This document shows positions 1-7,032 of a stretch of 7,068 nt of DNA, in pieces. Source of the stretch: Gammaproteobacteria bacterium (lineage in GTDB: Bacteria > Pseudomonadota > Gammaproteobacteria > Pseudomonadales > Azotimanducaceae); assembly GCA_002719135.1 (NCBI GenBank), contig PBGU01000056.1, positions 14,682 through 21,749 of the forward strand, written 5' to 3'. Below the pieces are notes generated by a model, which was not told the DNA's origin, searched no databases, and was given only the letters and a program-made list of their open reading frames with translations. The first letter of the stretch is position 1; every line of letters begins with the position of its first letter. The position numbers and the translations under genes were made by a program.

Positions 1-639
1 GATGTCAATCACATTGCGTCGGTGGATCTGAGGCACCGGGTTGGCATCGTTTTGCAGGACTTTCATATCTTTTCGGGCACTGTGCTCGACAACATCACAC
101 TCAACAGCCCTGGTATTAGCAGCGAGGATGCTATGGAAGCAGCGCGCATCGTGAATGCCGATCCGTTCATTCGCGCGTTGCCGCAGGGTTACGACACGCT
201 TCTGTCCGAACGCGGACTCAATTTGTCTCAGGGCCAGCGGCAGTTGCTGGCTTTTGCACGCGTTTTAGCTGCGGACCCCGAGATTCTGGTTTTGGATGAA
301 GCCACGGCGAGTATCGATACCGCCACCGAACTGGTCATTCAAGAAGCGCTGCACCGAGTCATGGAGGGGCGTACATCTATTGTGATAGCACATCGCCTAC
401 AAACGATTCGGGAATGCGACAAAGTGCTGGTGCTTCATCATGGTGAGGTTCGTGAATACGGTTCTCACGAGGAACTCATGGCGTTGGAAGGGATCTATTA
501 CACGTTACATGAGTTGCAGTTCCAAGACAGTCGCGTCGCGGCAGAGTTGTCTGGTGATACCGGCGGCGGGACCGGTGGCGAACGAGGGCTTCCGCGGAAC
601 ACCCCGACGCCGGAAGAACCGGACGACGACGACCTATAG
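1..639 (+). CDS. ABC exporter ATP-binding (NBD) C-terminal part, 5' truncated by window edge
   Basis: This is the C-terminal 212 residues of an ABC transporter whose reading frame is open to the first base of the window. The Walker A motif and any membrane domain lie upstream. Visible NBD elements in order are the Q-loop (VLQD, Gln at window residue 19), the signature LSQGQ (75-79), Walker B ILVLDE (95-100, Asp99 and catalytic Glu100), the D-loop (SID, 104-106) and the switch His131 in IVIAHRL. All key residues are intact, so this half-site looks catalytically competent. The Q-loop context and the ATASID motif resemble exporter-type half transporters of the MdlB/BmrCD kind, which fuse a six-helix membrane domain to the NBD and often work as heterodimers. 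After the NBD comes a Gly/Pro-rich linker and a very acidic end (EEPDDDDL). The ATG/GTG codons inside the window are not starts. The stop is followed after one base by the next gene, so the two are probably co-transcribed. The substrate cannot be told. Confidence 0.93.
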   Translation, partial: DVNHIASVDLRHRVGIVLQDFHIFSGTVLDNITLNSPGISSEDAMEAARIVNADPFIRALPQGYDTLLSERGLNLSQGQRQLLAFARVLAADPEILVLDEATASIDTATELVIQEALHRVMEGRTSIVIAHRLQTIRECDKVLVLHHGEVREYGSHEELMALEGIYYTLHELQFQDSRVAAELSGDTGGGTGGERGLPRNTPTPEEPDDDDL

Positions 640-640
640 T

Positions 641-2008
641 TTGATTAAACGATCTTCTAAGAGTAGGAAAGTCCCTGAACTGCGCCTGATATCCGTTCTA
701 GCCCACTTTGGGTTGTCGGCCTATTTGACTCTGGGCGTAGGGTTCTTTGGAACAACGATCGCGGCGAATTCTGACGAATCTACGGTACGCGAACTGGGAA
801 CGGCCGCGTTGCGCGTATTTCTTGATTGCGACTACGGCTGCGATATGACGTTCATACGGGGCGAAATACCCTACATCAACTATATCCGGGATCGACTTGA
901 TGCCCAGGTGCACGTGATGGTGACTCGAGAACGAAGCGCCTCGGGTCGCGAGTACACACTCATGTTTTACGGATTCGAAACATTTAGCGGACTTGATCAA
1001 CAACTTCGCTACTACACGAGCGACACCGACACGGACGATGAGCGTCGTCGTGGCTTTGCCCGGTTGCTCAAGTTGGGGTTGGTTCCTTATGTTCTGCAAA
1101 CGCCGGCTGGCGAGTCACTTAAGGTTTCCTACTTGGCCGAGTCGACGGAAACCCCCCGCTTGACATCGCTTGGGGCCCAGCCGACGGACGATCCTTGGAA
1201 TTACTGGGTGTTCCGTAGTGAGGTTCGTGGCCAAGTCGATCGGCAGGAACGCCGCGACGATACGGATGTCAGGGGCTCCTTTTATGCAAGTCGAACGACT
1301 GAAAATTGGCGTTTGGGTATGGGTACCTCTCACAGTCGAATGGAACGGAACTTCGAATTCGATAGTGGGTCCACCCTAAAAGATGTCAGCCGCCGCTCGA
1401 ACTTAAGTGCTTGGGGAATCAAGTCGTTGGGGGAACACTGGGGCATCGGACTGGGTGCACGTGGTGAACGGTCGAGTTACCGGAATCTCGACCGTGCAGC
1501 TCGGGTGGCGGGCGCGCTTGAATACAACCTTTACCCTTATTCCCAGTATGCGGAGCGCTCCCTTACGTTCGGGTATTTTGCGGGGGCGACCCAATTGAAT
1601 TATGAAACGCAAACTATTTTAGGCGAGCTCGAGGAATTCAGGGCCGACCAAGGACTTTTTATTGAATACGACCTCGAGCAACGTTGGGGGGACATAGGCG
1701 TCGATATCAAAGCGTCCCATTTCCTTGACGATATGGATTTGTATCGGATATCGATCAAGGGCGATGTCGATTATCGGATCGTTCGTGGACTCGATATAAA
1801 CTTCTGGGCTGAAGCGTCGCGGGTTCGCGATCAAATTTACCTCGCTGCAGGGGGAACGACGGACGAAGAAGTGCTTCTAGGCCGACGCGCATTGGACACG
1901 GAATTTGAAACCAAGGTGGGGTTGAGCCTGAAGTATACGTTTGGCTCGATCTATAACAACGCGGTCAATAATCGCCTGAGTGGTGCGAGTTTTACGCGGC
2001 TTTTCTGA
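641..2008 (+). CDS. Predicted outer-membrane beta-barrel protein with Cys-containing N-terminal domain (uncharacterised)
   Basis: This is a 455-residue protein if it starts at TTG 641. That start gives a basic n-region (IKRSSKSRK), a hydrophobic stretch at about 16-37 and a cleavage site near TIA/A (residues 39-42), which is a good Sec signal peptide. The frame stays open upstream; GTG 575 or ATG 440 would add an implausible N-terminus overlapping the ABC gene. I see no Shine-Dalgarno sequence, so translation probably depends on re-initiation after the ABC stop one base earlier. Residues about 50-155 form a soluble-looking domain with a C-x3-C pair (Cys63, Cys67) and the stretch DTDTDDERRRGFARLLKLG. 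From about 186 (DPWNYW) to the C-terminal Phe455 the sequence alternates polar and aromatic/aliphatic residues, as in transmembrane beta-strands. Near the end come RVRDQIYL and YTFGSIYNN. From memory these features match a widespread family of hypothetical proteins without a known function; I cannot confirm this by search. A role in the outer membrane, perhaps with the adjacent exporter, is inference. Confidence 0.8.
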   Translation: MIKRSSKSRKVPELRLISVLAHFGLSAYLTLGVGFFGTTIAANSDESTVRELGTAALRVFLDCDYGCDMTFIRGEIPYINYIRDRLDAQVHVMVTRERSASGREYTLMFYGFETFSGLDQQLRYYTSDTDTDDERRRGFARLLKLGLVPYVLQTPAGESLKVSYLAESTETPRLTSLGAQPTDDPWNYWVFRSEVRGQVDRQERRDDTDVRGSFYASRTTENWRLGMGTSHSRMERNFEFDSGSTLKDVSRRSNLSAWGIKSLGEHWGIGLGARGERSSYRNLDRAARVAGALEYNLYPYSQYAERSLTFGYFAGATQLNYETQTILGELEEFRADQGLFIEYDLEQRWGDIGVDIKASHFLDDMDLYRISIKGDVDYRIVRGLDINFWAEASRVRDQIYLAAGGTTDEEVLLGRRALDTEFETKVGLSLKYTFGSIYNNAVNNRLSGASFTRLF

Positions 2009-2014
2009 TCAAAT

Positions 2015-3748
2015 TTAATCGGTCCGAGCGGCGTTTCGAACGCAACGTGCGGCGGCGGCCTTTGGCTCGGGCGCGGTTCTTCTGTTGGAGTGAGGTGGTT
2101 TGTCGTCGGATGTTGATGACGACAGGAGATGGTATCGGTTTGGTGCCAATGGGCCATAGCGTTCGATGCGACCATCCGCCCAACGAACGTGGACAAATTG
2201 GTCGGATGGATCGTTTGGCAAGCTGAACCTAAGCCGGTGATCGTGGGCGGACGCATAACCCCCGTCTGTCGCCACGTATCGAACTTCACGCGCATTTGCT
2301 TCGCGCCAAGCACTTGCTCCTATGGCGTGGCGATGCGCGTCGGTATTGAATAAATCGACGCCGAGCCAGTTGGAAGAATGAGCGTCATTGCGGAACAGCG
2401 TTGCTAGACCGTTGTTGTTTGTGACGACGATGTCTGTGTCGCCGTCGTTGTCCAGATCGCCGAAGGCGGCACCACGACTGACGTCCAAACGATTAAATGC
2501 TACTTCTGAGACGACTTCGTGGAACATCCCGAGGCCGTCGTTACGCCAGAGCTGATTACGTTGACGAAGTGGCGGTTCAAATCCCGCCGTGCGCTGTGAT
2601 TCGATGATGGTGACGGCGCCATTTGCACTAAATAGGTCGAGGTCACTATCGCCGTCGATATCGATCCAGCCATTACCAAAACCGGTAAAAGGAATGCTCG
2701 ACGTTGCGAGGCCCGATACGCTCGATTGGTCGTCGAACCAACCGCAGCCATCGTTTACATAAAGCGTGTTGCTCTCTTTTACGTCGTGCGTAAGAAACAC
2801 GTCCAGATCGCCATCCCGGTCGTAATCGGCTACTGCAACGCCCATGCTGGCTTCAGCGATCCCGTAGACATTGAGTGCTGCGCCGGACAATAGCGCCTTG
2901 TCCTCAAAGCGACCGGCGTCCTGATTAAGCCAAAGAAAATTCTCTCCGGCGTCGTTCGCGACGAAGAAGTCGATGCGTCCGTCGCCGTTAAAGTCCCGTG
3001 CTACAACGCCCATTCCGCGCCCCGATGACTGCCCTATTCCAGATAATTCAGTTACGTTTTCGAAGTGGCCGTTGCCTAAGTTTCGGTAGAGTTGATCCGT
3101 TGATGGTGCGTAGTTTTGTGGTCCACAGTAAGTCGTCCTTGAAGAGTAATTTCGACAGACCTTGCCCTCTTCAAGCGCAAACTGTAGATAGTTGACTACG
3201 TAAAGATCGAGTAGCCCATCGGCGTCGATATCGGCAAAACTGGCGCCTATTGACCATTCGCCGCCGGCAAGTCCAGCTTTTTCTGTGATATCCACAAATC
3301 GTCCGTTACCCACGTTTTCAAAAAGTTGGTTTGCGCCGAAGTTCGCGAGAAATACATCGGTGTCGCCATCGTTATCAATGTCGGCGCTGGCGATTCCCAT
3401 GCCATAGCCCGTCGCTTGAACCCCTGAAATCTCGGTGACATCTTCAAAGAGCAGGTTTTCACTGGTAGTTACATTGCGAAACAGACGATCTCCAGTTCTG
3501 ACTGAATCTGCGGTTCGCAGAGGCCCGCCCTGCACTGCCCAGATATCCAGACGACCGTCGTTATCGAAGTCAAGAATACCCACGCCGGCCCCGACGATTT
3601 CCACCGTCCAAAGTTCACCTTCGTTGCCGTTCTCGTGCTTAAAATCGAGTCCGGCATCCGTCGCCATTTCGAGAAATTCTGCGCGGTGACTCGGCGCATA
3701 CAGGAGCGAGATCAACAAGATGGCGCGAAAGAAAAATGGCGACTTCAT
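2015..3748 (-). CDS. CRTAC1-type secreted protein: VCBS/FG-GAP beta-propeller plus ASPIC/UnbV domain
   Basis: This 577-residue protein starts at ATG 3748, seven bases after the stop of the upstream paralogue. An N-terminal Sec signal peptide is visible (residues 1 to about 18-23, hydrophobic FFFRAILLISLLYA); it has no lipobox Cys. Seven calcium-binding loops of the DxDxDG(x)xD type begin at residues 60, 123, 173, 252, 308, 363 and 431, typically preceded by GMG-like turns and followed by hydrophobic strands. This is the pattern of integrin-like FG-GAP/VCBS propellers. Loop six has Ser at the usual Gly position (DIDGDSDLD). Cys198 and Cys208 (second in YCGPQNY) lie in the long interval between loops three and four and may form a disulfide. 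An ASPIC/UnbV domain covers about 458-542. A polar, Ala/Pro-rich tail of about 35 residues follows with no recognisable fold. The expected location is periplasm or outside the cell. Family members are linked to calcium-dependent adhesion or assembly, but no enzymatic role is established. It is the last gene of the cassette. Confidence 0.93.
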   Translation of the reverse strand: MKSPFFFRAILLISLLYAPSHRAEFLEMATDAGLDFKHENGNEGELWTVEIVGAGVGILDFDNDGRLDIWAVQGGPLRTADSVRTGDRLFRNVTTSENLLFEDVTEISGVQATGYGMGIASADIDNDGDTDVFLANFGANQLFENVGNGRFVDITEKAGLAGGEWSIGASFADIDADGLLDLYVVNYLQFALEEGKVCRNYSSRTTYCGPQNYAPSTDQLYRNLGNGHFENVTELSGIGQSSGRGMGVVARDFNGDGRIDFFVANDAGENFLWLNQDAGRFEDKALLSGAALNVYGIAEASMGVAVADYDRDGDLDVFLTHDVKESNTLYVNDGCGWFDDQSSVSGLATSSIPFTGFGNGWIDIDGDSDLDLFSANGAVTIIESQRTAGFEPPLRQRNQLWRNDGLGMFHEVVSEVAFNRLDVSRGAAFGDLDNDGDTDIVVTNNNGLATLFRNDAHSSNWLGVDLFNTDAHRHAIGASAWREANAREVRYVATDGGYASAHDHRLRFSLPNDPSDQFVHVRWADGRIERYGPLAPNRYHLLSSSTSDDKPPHSNRRTAPEPKAAAARCVRNAARTD

Positions 3749-3755
3749 GGGCGCG

Positions 3756-5498
3756 TCAAGGCGTAACTTGTTTCAATGCGTCGATTGAACGAAGAATGGT
3801 TCCTTCTCCCTCACGCAGGTAGACCGTGCGTCCAGCCTCAAAGTCGCCGAATGCTTCAGTCTTGCCACTCGGCCATAGCACTTCGATGTCGCGGATTCGG
3901 GATTGGGTGCTCAAACCAAAGTGAACGCGGGGATCGTTGGAATCAAGATAGCTACCCTCCGGTTGAACCCGACGGGTGAGTTTCTTGGATCCGACGATGG
4001 CGGTGACCAAGGCCCCGTGAGCATCGCGTCCTTCGCGCAATAAGACCTTAAACCGTATCCAATTCCCGCGTTCCGATAAGCGATTCATGAGCAAGTAGGC
4101 TGGGCCATCCCGATTCACGACGAGCAAATCAAGACCGCCGTCGTTGTCTATGTCACCGACCGCAGTACCACGACTGCTGTGTATCAATGGTTCTCTCGTA
4201 CCGCCTTTGGGGTTGATTTCTACGAACCTACCGTTCGAAGTACCCCGGAAAAGCACATTGGGTTCCGCTCGAAGGTCGCTGGTGTGGGCAGTGGATGGAT
4301 CGACCCGACCGTTCGCCTCGTATAAATCAAGTTGTCCGTCGTTATCGAAGTCGGCCAGGACAACGCCCCATCGGGTGTAACGACGGCTGGGCGAAGCAAG
4401 GCCGAGTGCTGACGTGGCATCGGCAAAGTAGGTTCCCTCGTTGCGGAAAAAGGAGTCGGTCTGTCCCTGGAGATTAACGACCAAGAGATCGATGTCACCG
4501 TCATCATCGACATCGCCTGACGCCACGCCCATGCCCGCTTTAGCGACACCGTATTCGTCCACCGCGACGCCACGTAGCATCGCTTCTTCATCAAACTGAA
4601 ACGAGCCTCGGTTGAGCCACAGTTGGTTCACCATCATGTCGTTTGCGACGAACACGTCGGTGTTTCCGTCGTGGTCGAAATCACCGGTCACGACACCAAA
4701 GCCGTTTCCAAAAGCACGGTTTAGTCCAACGTCGAGACTTATGTCCGAGAAACTGCCGTCGCCGTTATTGCGGAAAAGACGATCGACCGCCGAAGATTGA
4801 TAGTTTTGCGGGGGGCAATACGTGGGCACCCCGCTAATAAAACACTGGAGTTCGGTAACCGGGGACCAATTGATGTAATTCGCATGAAAAAGATCCAGGT
4901 CTCTATCCCCATCGAGGTCGACGAATACGGCCGCGGTGCCCCAACCCGGATCATCAAGTCCGGCTTGGGCTGAAACGTTTTCAAAGTGCCCGCGGCCATC
5001 GTTACGAAATAGAGCGTTCGGGCCGACGTTGGTGACGAATAGATCTATATCTCCGTCGTTGTCGTAATCCCCGGCGGCGACGCCCATGCCATAACCCCGG
5101 TCATTGGCACCGTGGGCGCCTTTTGCCTCCTCAAACCGACCATCGCCCTGATTGATATAGAGACGATTGGCGGGCTGTTCGTGACCTTGCTCGAGATCGT
5201 AGAGCGTGCCGCTTTGCACAAAATAAGCGTCGAGGTCGCCGTCTCCGTCAACATCGACGAGCGCCGCTCCGCTTCCCACGATTTCGGGGAGTAAGTGTCG
5301 GCCGGCGAATCCTGTTTGATGTCGAAACGTGATTCCTCGGGAGGCGGCTTCTTCGCTGAACCAGGCCGTGCTGCTCCCGTCAACGGTTACAGCTGGTCGT
5401 TCTGAACAGGCTGCCAGCAGTATTAAGAGGGCCGTTAGTCCCCAGTACGCCAGTCGAGAATGGAATGAAAACCGATCAGGACGGGGCTTGAGGGCCAT
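3756..5498 (-). CDS. CRTAC1-type lipoprotein: VCBS/FG-GAP beta-propeller plus ASPIC/UnbV domain
   Basis: This 580-residue protein starts at ATG 5498. An upstream in-frame ATG at 5591 would overlap the TPR gene and put 31 odd residues before the signal, so I reject it. The signal peptide has basic residues (K4, R6, R9, R15), a hydrophobic core (LTALLILLAA) and a lipobox LAAC with lipid Cys31. Residue +2 is Ser, which by the E. coli Lol rule favours the outer membrane. Seven DxDxDG-type loops begin at 82, 144, 194, 273, 329, 383 and 449; loop three has Arg at the Gly position (DLDGDRDLD). Cys219 and Cys228 (second in YCPPQNY) sit between loops three and four, exactly as in the downstream paralogue. 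An ASPIC/UnbV domain spans about 478-562 and the protein ends soon after. The gene lies 14 bases after the TPR gene and 7 before its paralogue. It probably acts as a lipid-anchored, calcium-stabilised seven-bladed propeller; its ligand or partner is unknown. Confidence 0.93.
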   Translation of the reverse strand: MALKPRPDRFSFHSRLAYWGLTALLILLAACSERPAVTVDGSSTAWFSEEAASRGITFRHQTGFAGRHLLPEIVGSGAALVDVDGDGDLDAYFVQSGTLYDLEQGHEQPANRLYINQGDGRFEEAKGAHGANDRGYGMGVAAGDYDNDGDIDLFVTNVGPNALFRNDGRGHFENVSAQAGLDDPGWGTAAVFVDLDGDRDLDLFHANYINWSPVTELQCFISGVPTYCPPQNYQSSAVDRLFRNNGDGSFSDISLDVGLNRAFGNGFGVVTGDFDHDGNTDVFVANDMMVNQLWLNRGSFQFDEEAMLRGVAVDEYGVAKAGMGVASGDVDDDGDIDLLVVNLQGQTDSFFRNEGTYFADATSALGLASPSRRYTRWGVVLADFDNDGQLDLYEANGRVDPSTAHTSDLRAEPNVLFRGTSNGRFVEINPKGGTREPLIHSSRGTAVGDIDNDGGLDLLVVNRDGPAYLLMNRLSERGNWIRFKVLLREGRDAHGALVTAIVGSKKLTRRVQPEGSYLDSNDPRVHFGLSTQSRIRDIEVLWPSGKTEAFGDFEAGRTVYLREGEGTILRSIDALKQVTP

Positions 5499-5512
5499 CG
5501 GACTTGCGAGTC

Positions 5513-6922
5513 TCAAGCCGCATCCAGGACGCTCAGGCGCATACGTGCCGATGCGACCTCGTCCGGATGAGTTCCTAGTTTTTCGGCCCAATCAAGGGCC
5601 CTTCTCGCCTCATCGAACCGCTTGACCTCGGCAAGGCAACGGCCAAGATAGATATGGCCCATGGTAAACGAGATATCGATTTCGACCGCTCGTTCAAAGT
5701 AATGGATAGCCGCTGTCCAATTTTTGCGCGCTCCTTCGATGAGCCCACTACTATGCAAAGCAGCAACCGGATCATTCACACCTTGGTTGATTGCTGTTTC
5801 GAGAGAGGCGAGCGCTTCGTCGTAGTGGCCTTGTTGCATCAACATACGCCCGAGCTGTTCATGTCCTTCGGCTTGCTTTGGGTTGATTTCAATCGCTCGT
5901 TTGAGGTGTCTGAGAGCGTCATCGATTTTTCGTTGCTCGCGGTATAACCCGGCAACATTGACATGGAAGTAGTAATACTCGGGGTGCAGTTCGAACCCCT
6001 CGAGAATAGTTCGTAGCGCTTTTTCGGGATCGCCGGTACGTAAATACGCAAGACTTAAATGACTAAGAAGGGCTGGGTCGTCTGGGCGAATTTCTCGCAG
6101 TTGCTCCAACAACGCCAGCGCATCTTCATAGGCACCAGCTTTGAGCGCGTTTTCGGCATGTATAAGGCGACCCCCGAAGCCACCAATGTAATCGACCTTT
6201 TGGCTCTGGATGGGATCACGCCATCGAAGCGGTTCATCCTGTCGGCCTCGAGCGAACGCTATCCGCGCATCGTCGGTACGACCGAGGGCCCGGTACGCTG
6301 TACCCAACATGCGATAAAGGTGGGGATGCTGCATCGCTTCGCTCAAGGGCTCGAGTAGTTTGGCCGCCTCCGCGGGATGTCCCTCGAGCATTAGTACCCG
6401 AGCCGTGCCCGCGATTGCAGGCGATCCTGCGCCCAAACGGGCAGCTTCTTCGTAAGCGTTTTTTGCGTCACCGAGGCGCTCCAGGTCGATGAACCATGTG
6501 CCTTCGAGCAACCACGCTGGTACATACTTTGGATCGAGGGAAATGGCTCGCTGCATAGCGGCAATGGCGTTTTCTGGTTCATTGCTTTTAGCCAACAACA
6601 TGGCTTGAAAGTAGGGCCATGCAAATGTGCCCGGATCGAGTTTCTCGGCTTGCTTGTACGTGGCCAACGCGGCATCTGGAAACCCGTTTACATCGTAGGT
6701 CATTGCCAACTGGCCTCGTATCGCGCCGGAATTGGGCAACGATTTTGCTTTGCTTAGCGTGTCGTGTAGGAGTTCAGCGAGATCCGCATCAATGTCTTTC
6801 GTGTCAACGGTGACGAATGGATCGGAACAAGAAATGAGGAACGAGCTAAAACTAAGGATGGTGGCTTTCAACACGAATTCGATCCATTCGCGCGTTTGTT
6901 TCTCTTCTGACCTGGCTCGCAT
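5513..6922 (-). CDS. TPR-repeat lipoprotein, first gene of the CRTAC1 cassette
   Basis: This 469-residue protein starts at ATG 6922. A short hydrophobic stretch (about 17-31) ends in the lipobox LISC with lipid Cys32; +2 is Ser, compatible with outer-membrane sorting. GTG 6874 (residue 17) is a credible alternative start, because it would give a compact signal (MLKATILSFSSFLISC) without the acidic residues E6, E7, E12 and E15. ATG 6922 has a weak AAGAAG upstream, with only three bases of spacing. About five TPR units cover residues 64-232. A non-TPR linker with the motif LRWRDP (232-237) and a GGFGG turn follows, then about six more units cover 251-452 (for example AYEDALALLEQL and HYDEALASLETA). 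TPR arrays bind peptides or proteins, so a scaffold role in the periplasm is likely. From memory, TPR proteins occur beside or fused to ASPIC/UnbV proteins in several phyla. The stop is 14 bases before the lipoprotein paralogue, so the genes are co-transcribed. The binding partner is unknown. Confidence 0.92.
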   Translation of the reverse strand: MRARSEEKQTREWIEFVLKATILSFSSFLISCSDPFVTVDTKDIDADLAELLHDTLSKAKSLPNSGAIRGQLAMTYDVNGFPDAALATYKQAEKLDPGTFAWPYFQAMLLAKSNEPENAIAAMQRAISLDPKYVPAWLLEGTWFIDLERLGDAKNAYEEAARLGAGSPAIAGTARVLMLEGHPAEAAKLLEPLSEAMQHPHLYRMLGTAYRALGRTDDARIAFARGRQDEPLRWRDPIQSQKVDYIGGFGGRLIHAENALKAGAYEDALALLEQLREIRPDDPALLSHLSLAYLRTGDPEKALRTILEGFELHPEYYYFHVNVAGLYREQRKIDDALRHLKRAIEINPKQAEGHEQLGRMLMQQGHYDEALASLETAINQGVNDPVAALHSSGLIEGARKNWTAAIHYFERAVEIDISFTMGHIYLGRCLAEVKRFDEARRALDWAEKLGTHPDEVASARMRLSVLDAA

Positions 6923-6946
6923 CGTCTTCTTACGTTCTATGCCGGA

Positions 6947-6975
6947 TTTATAGAGCTCGCGACGAGTTATCGCAA
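6947..6975 (-). promoter_or_regulatory. Putative sigma70-type promoter of the TPR-CRTAC1 cassette
   Basis: On the minus strand, TTGCGA (6975-6970) matches four of six -35 consensus bases. TATAAA (6952-6947) matches five of six -10 bases, and the spacer is exactly 17. Transcription would start near 6940, giving a leader of about 18 bases before ATG 6922. The position directly upstream of the first cassette gene supports the call, but two short motifs can occur by chance. Confidence 0.5.
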
Positions 6976-7032
6976 CGAGTTTAGGGGCCCGTTCCCGTTA
7001 ATGGAGCCAGTATCTAAATATCTCTAGTTATT

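Noticed and set aside
440..640. Upstream extension of the barrel gene to ATG 440 or GTG 575
   Set aside because: It overlaps the conserved ABC gene in another frame, reads as non-protein-like sequence, and would bury the signal peptide far from the N-terminus.
2024..2070. Inverted repeats just past the barrel stop (CCGAGC/GCTCGG, and GCGTT/AACGC at 2031-2043) as a terminator
   Set aside because: The outer arms are 35 bases apart, the inner stem is only five pairs, there is no T-run on either strand, and the stretch codes for the tail of the convergent gene.
698..2313. Minus-strand open frames opposite the barrel gene (for example 698-1099 and 1951-2313)
   Set aside because: They have no domain, signal or ribosome-binding evidence and are opposite a signal-peptide and barrel-encoding gene.
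2400..5300. Recurring GTCGCCGTCGTTGTC-like DNA words as a CRISPR array or satellite repeat
   Set aside because: The words are unevenly spaced and imperfect, and each encodes a DxDxDG calcium loop on the minus strand, so they reflect protein repeats.
5499..5591. Longer start of the CRTAC1 lipoprotein at 5591
   Set aside because: It overlaps the end of the TPR gene and adds 31 residues before a standard lipoprotein signal peptide.
2129..5625. Many + strand open frames of 60-99 codons opposite the propeller and TPR genes
   Set aside because: They lie wholly antisense to genes with strong domain evidence, are rich in Arg/Ser/Pro as expected for shadows, and lack recognisable domains.
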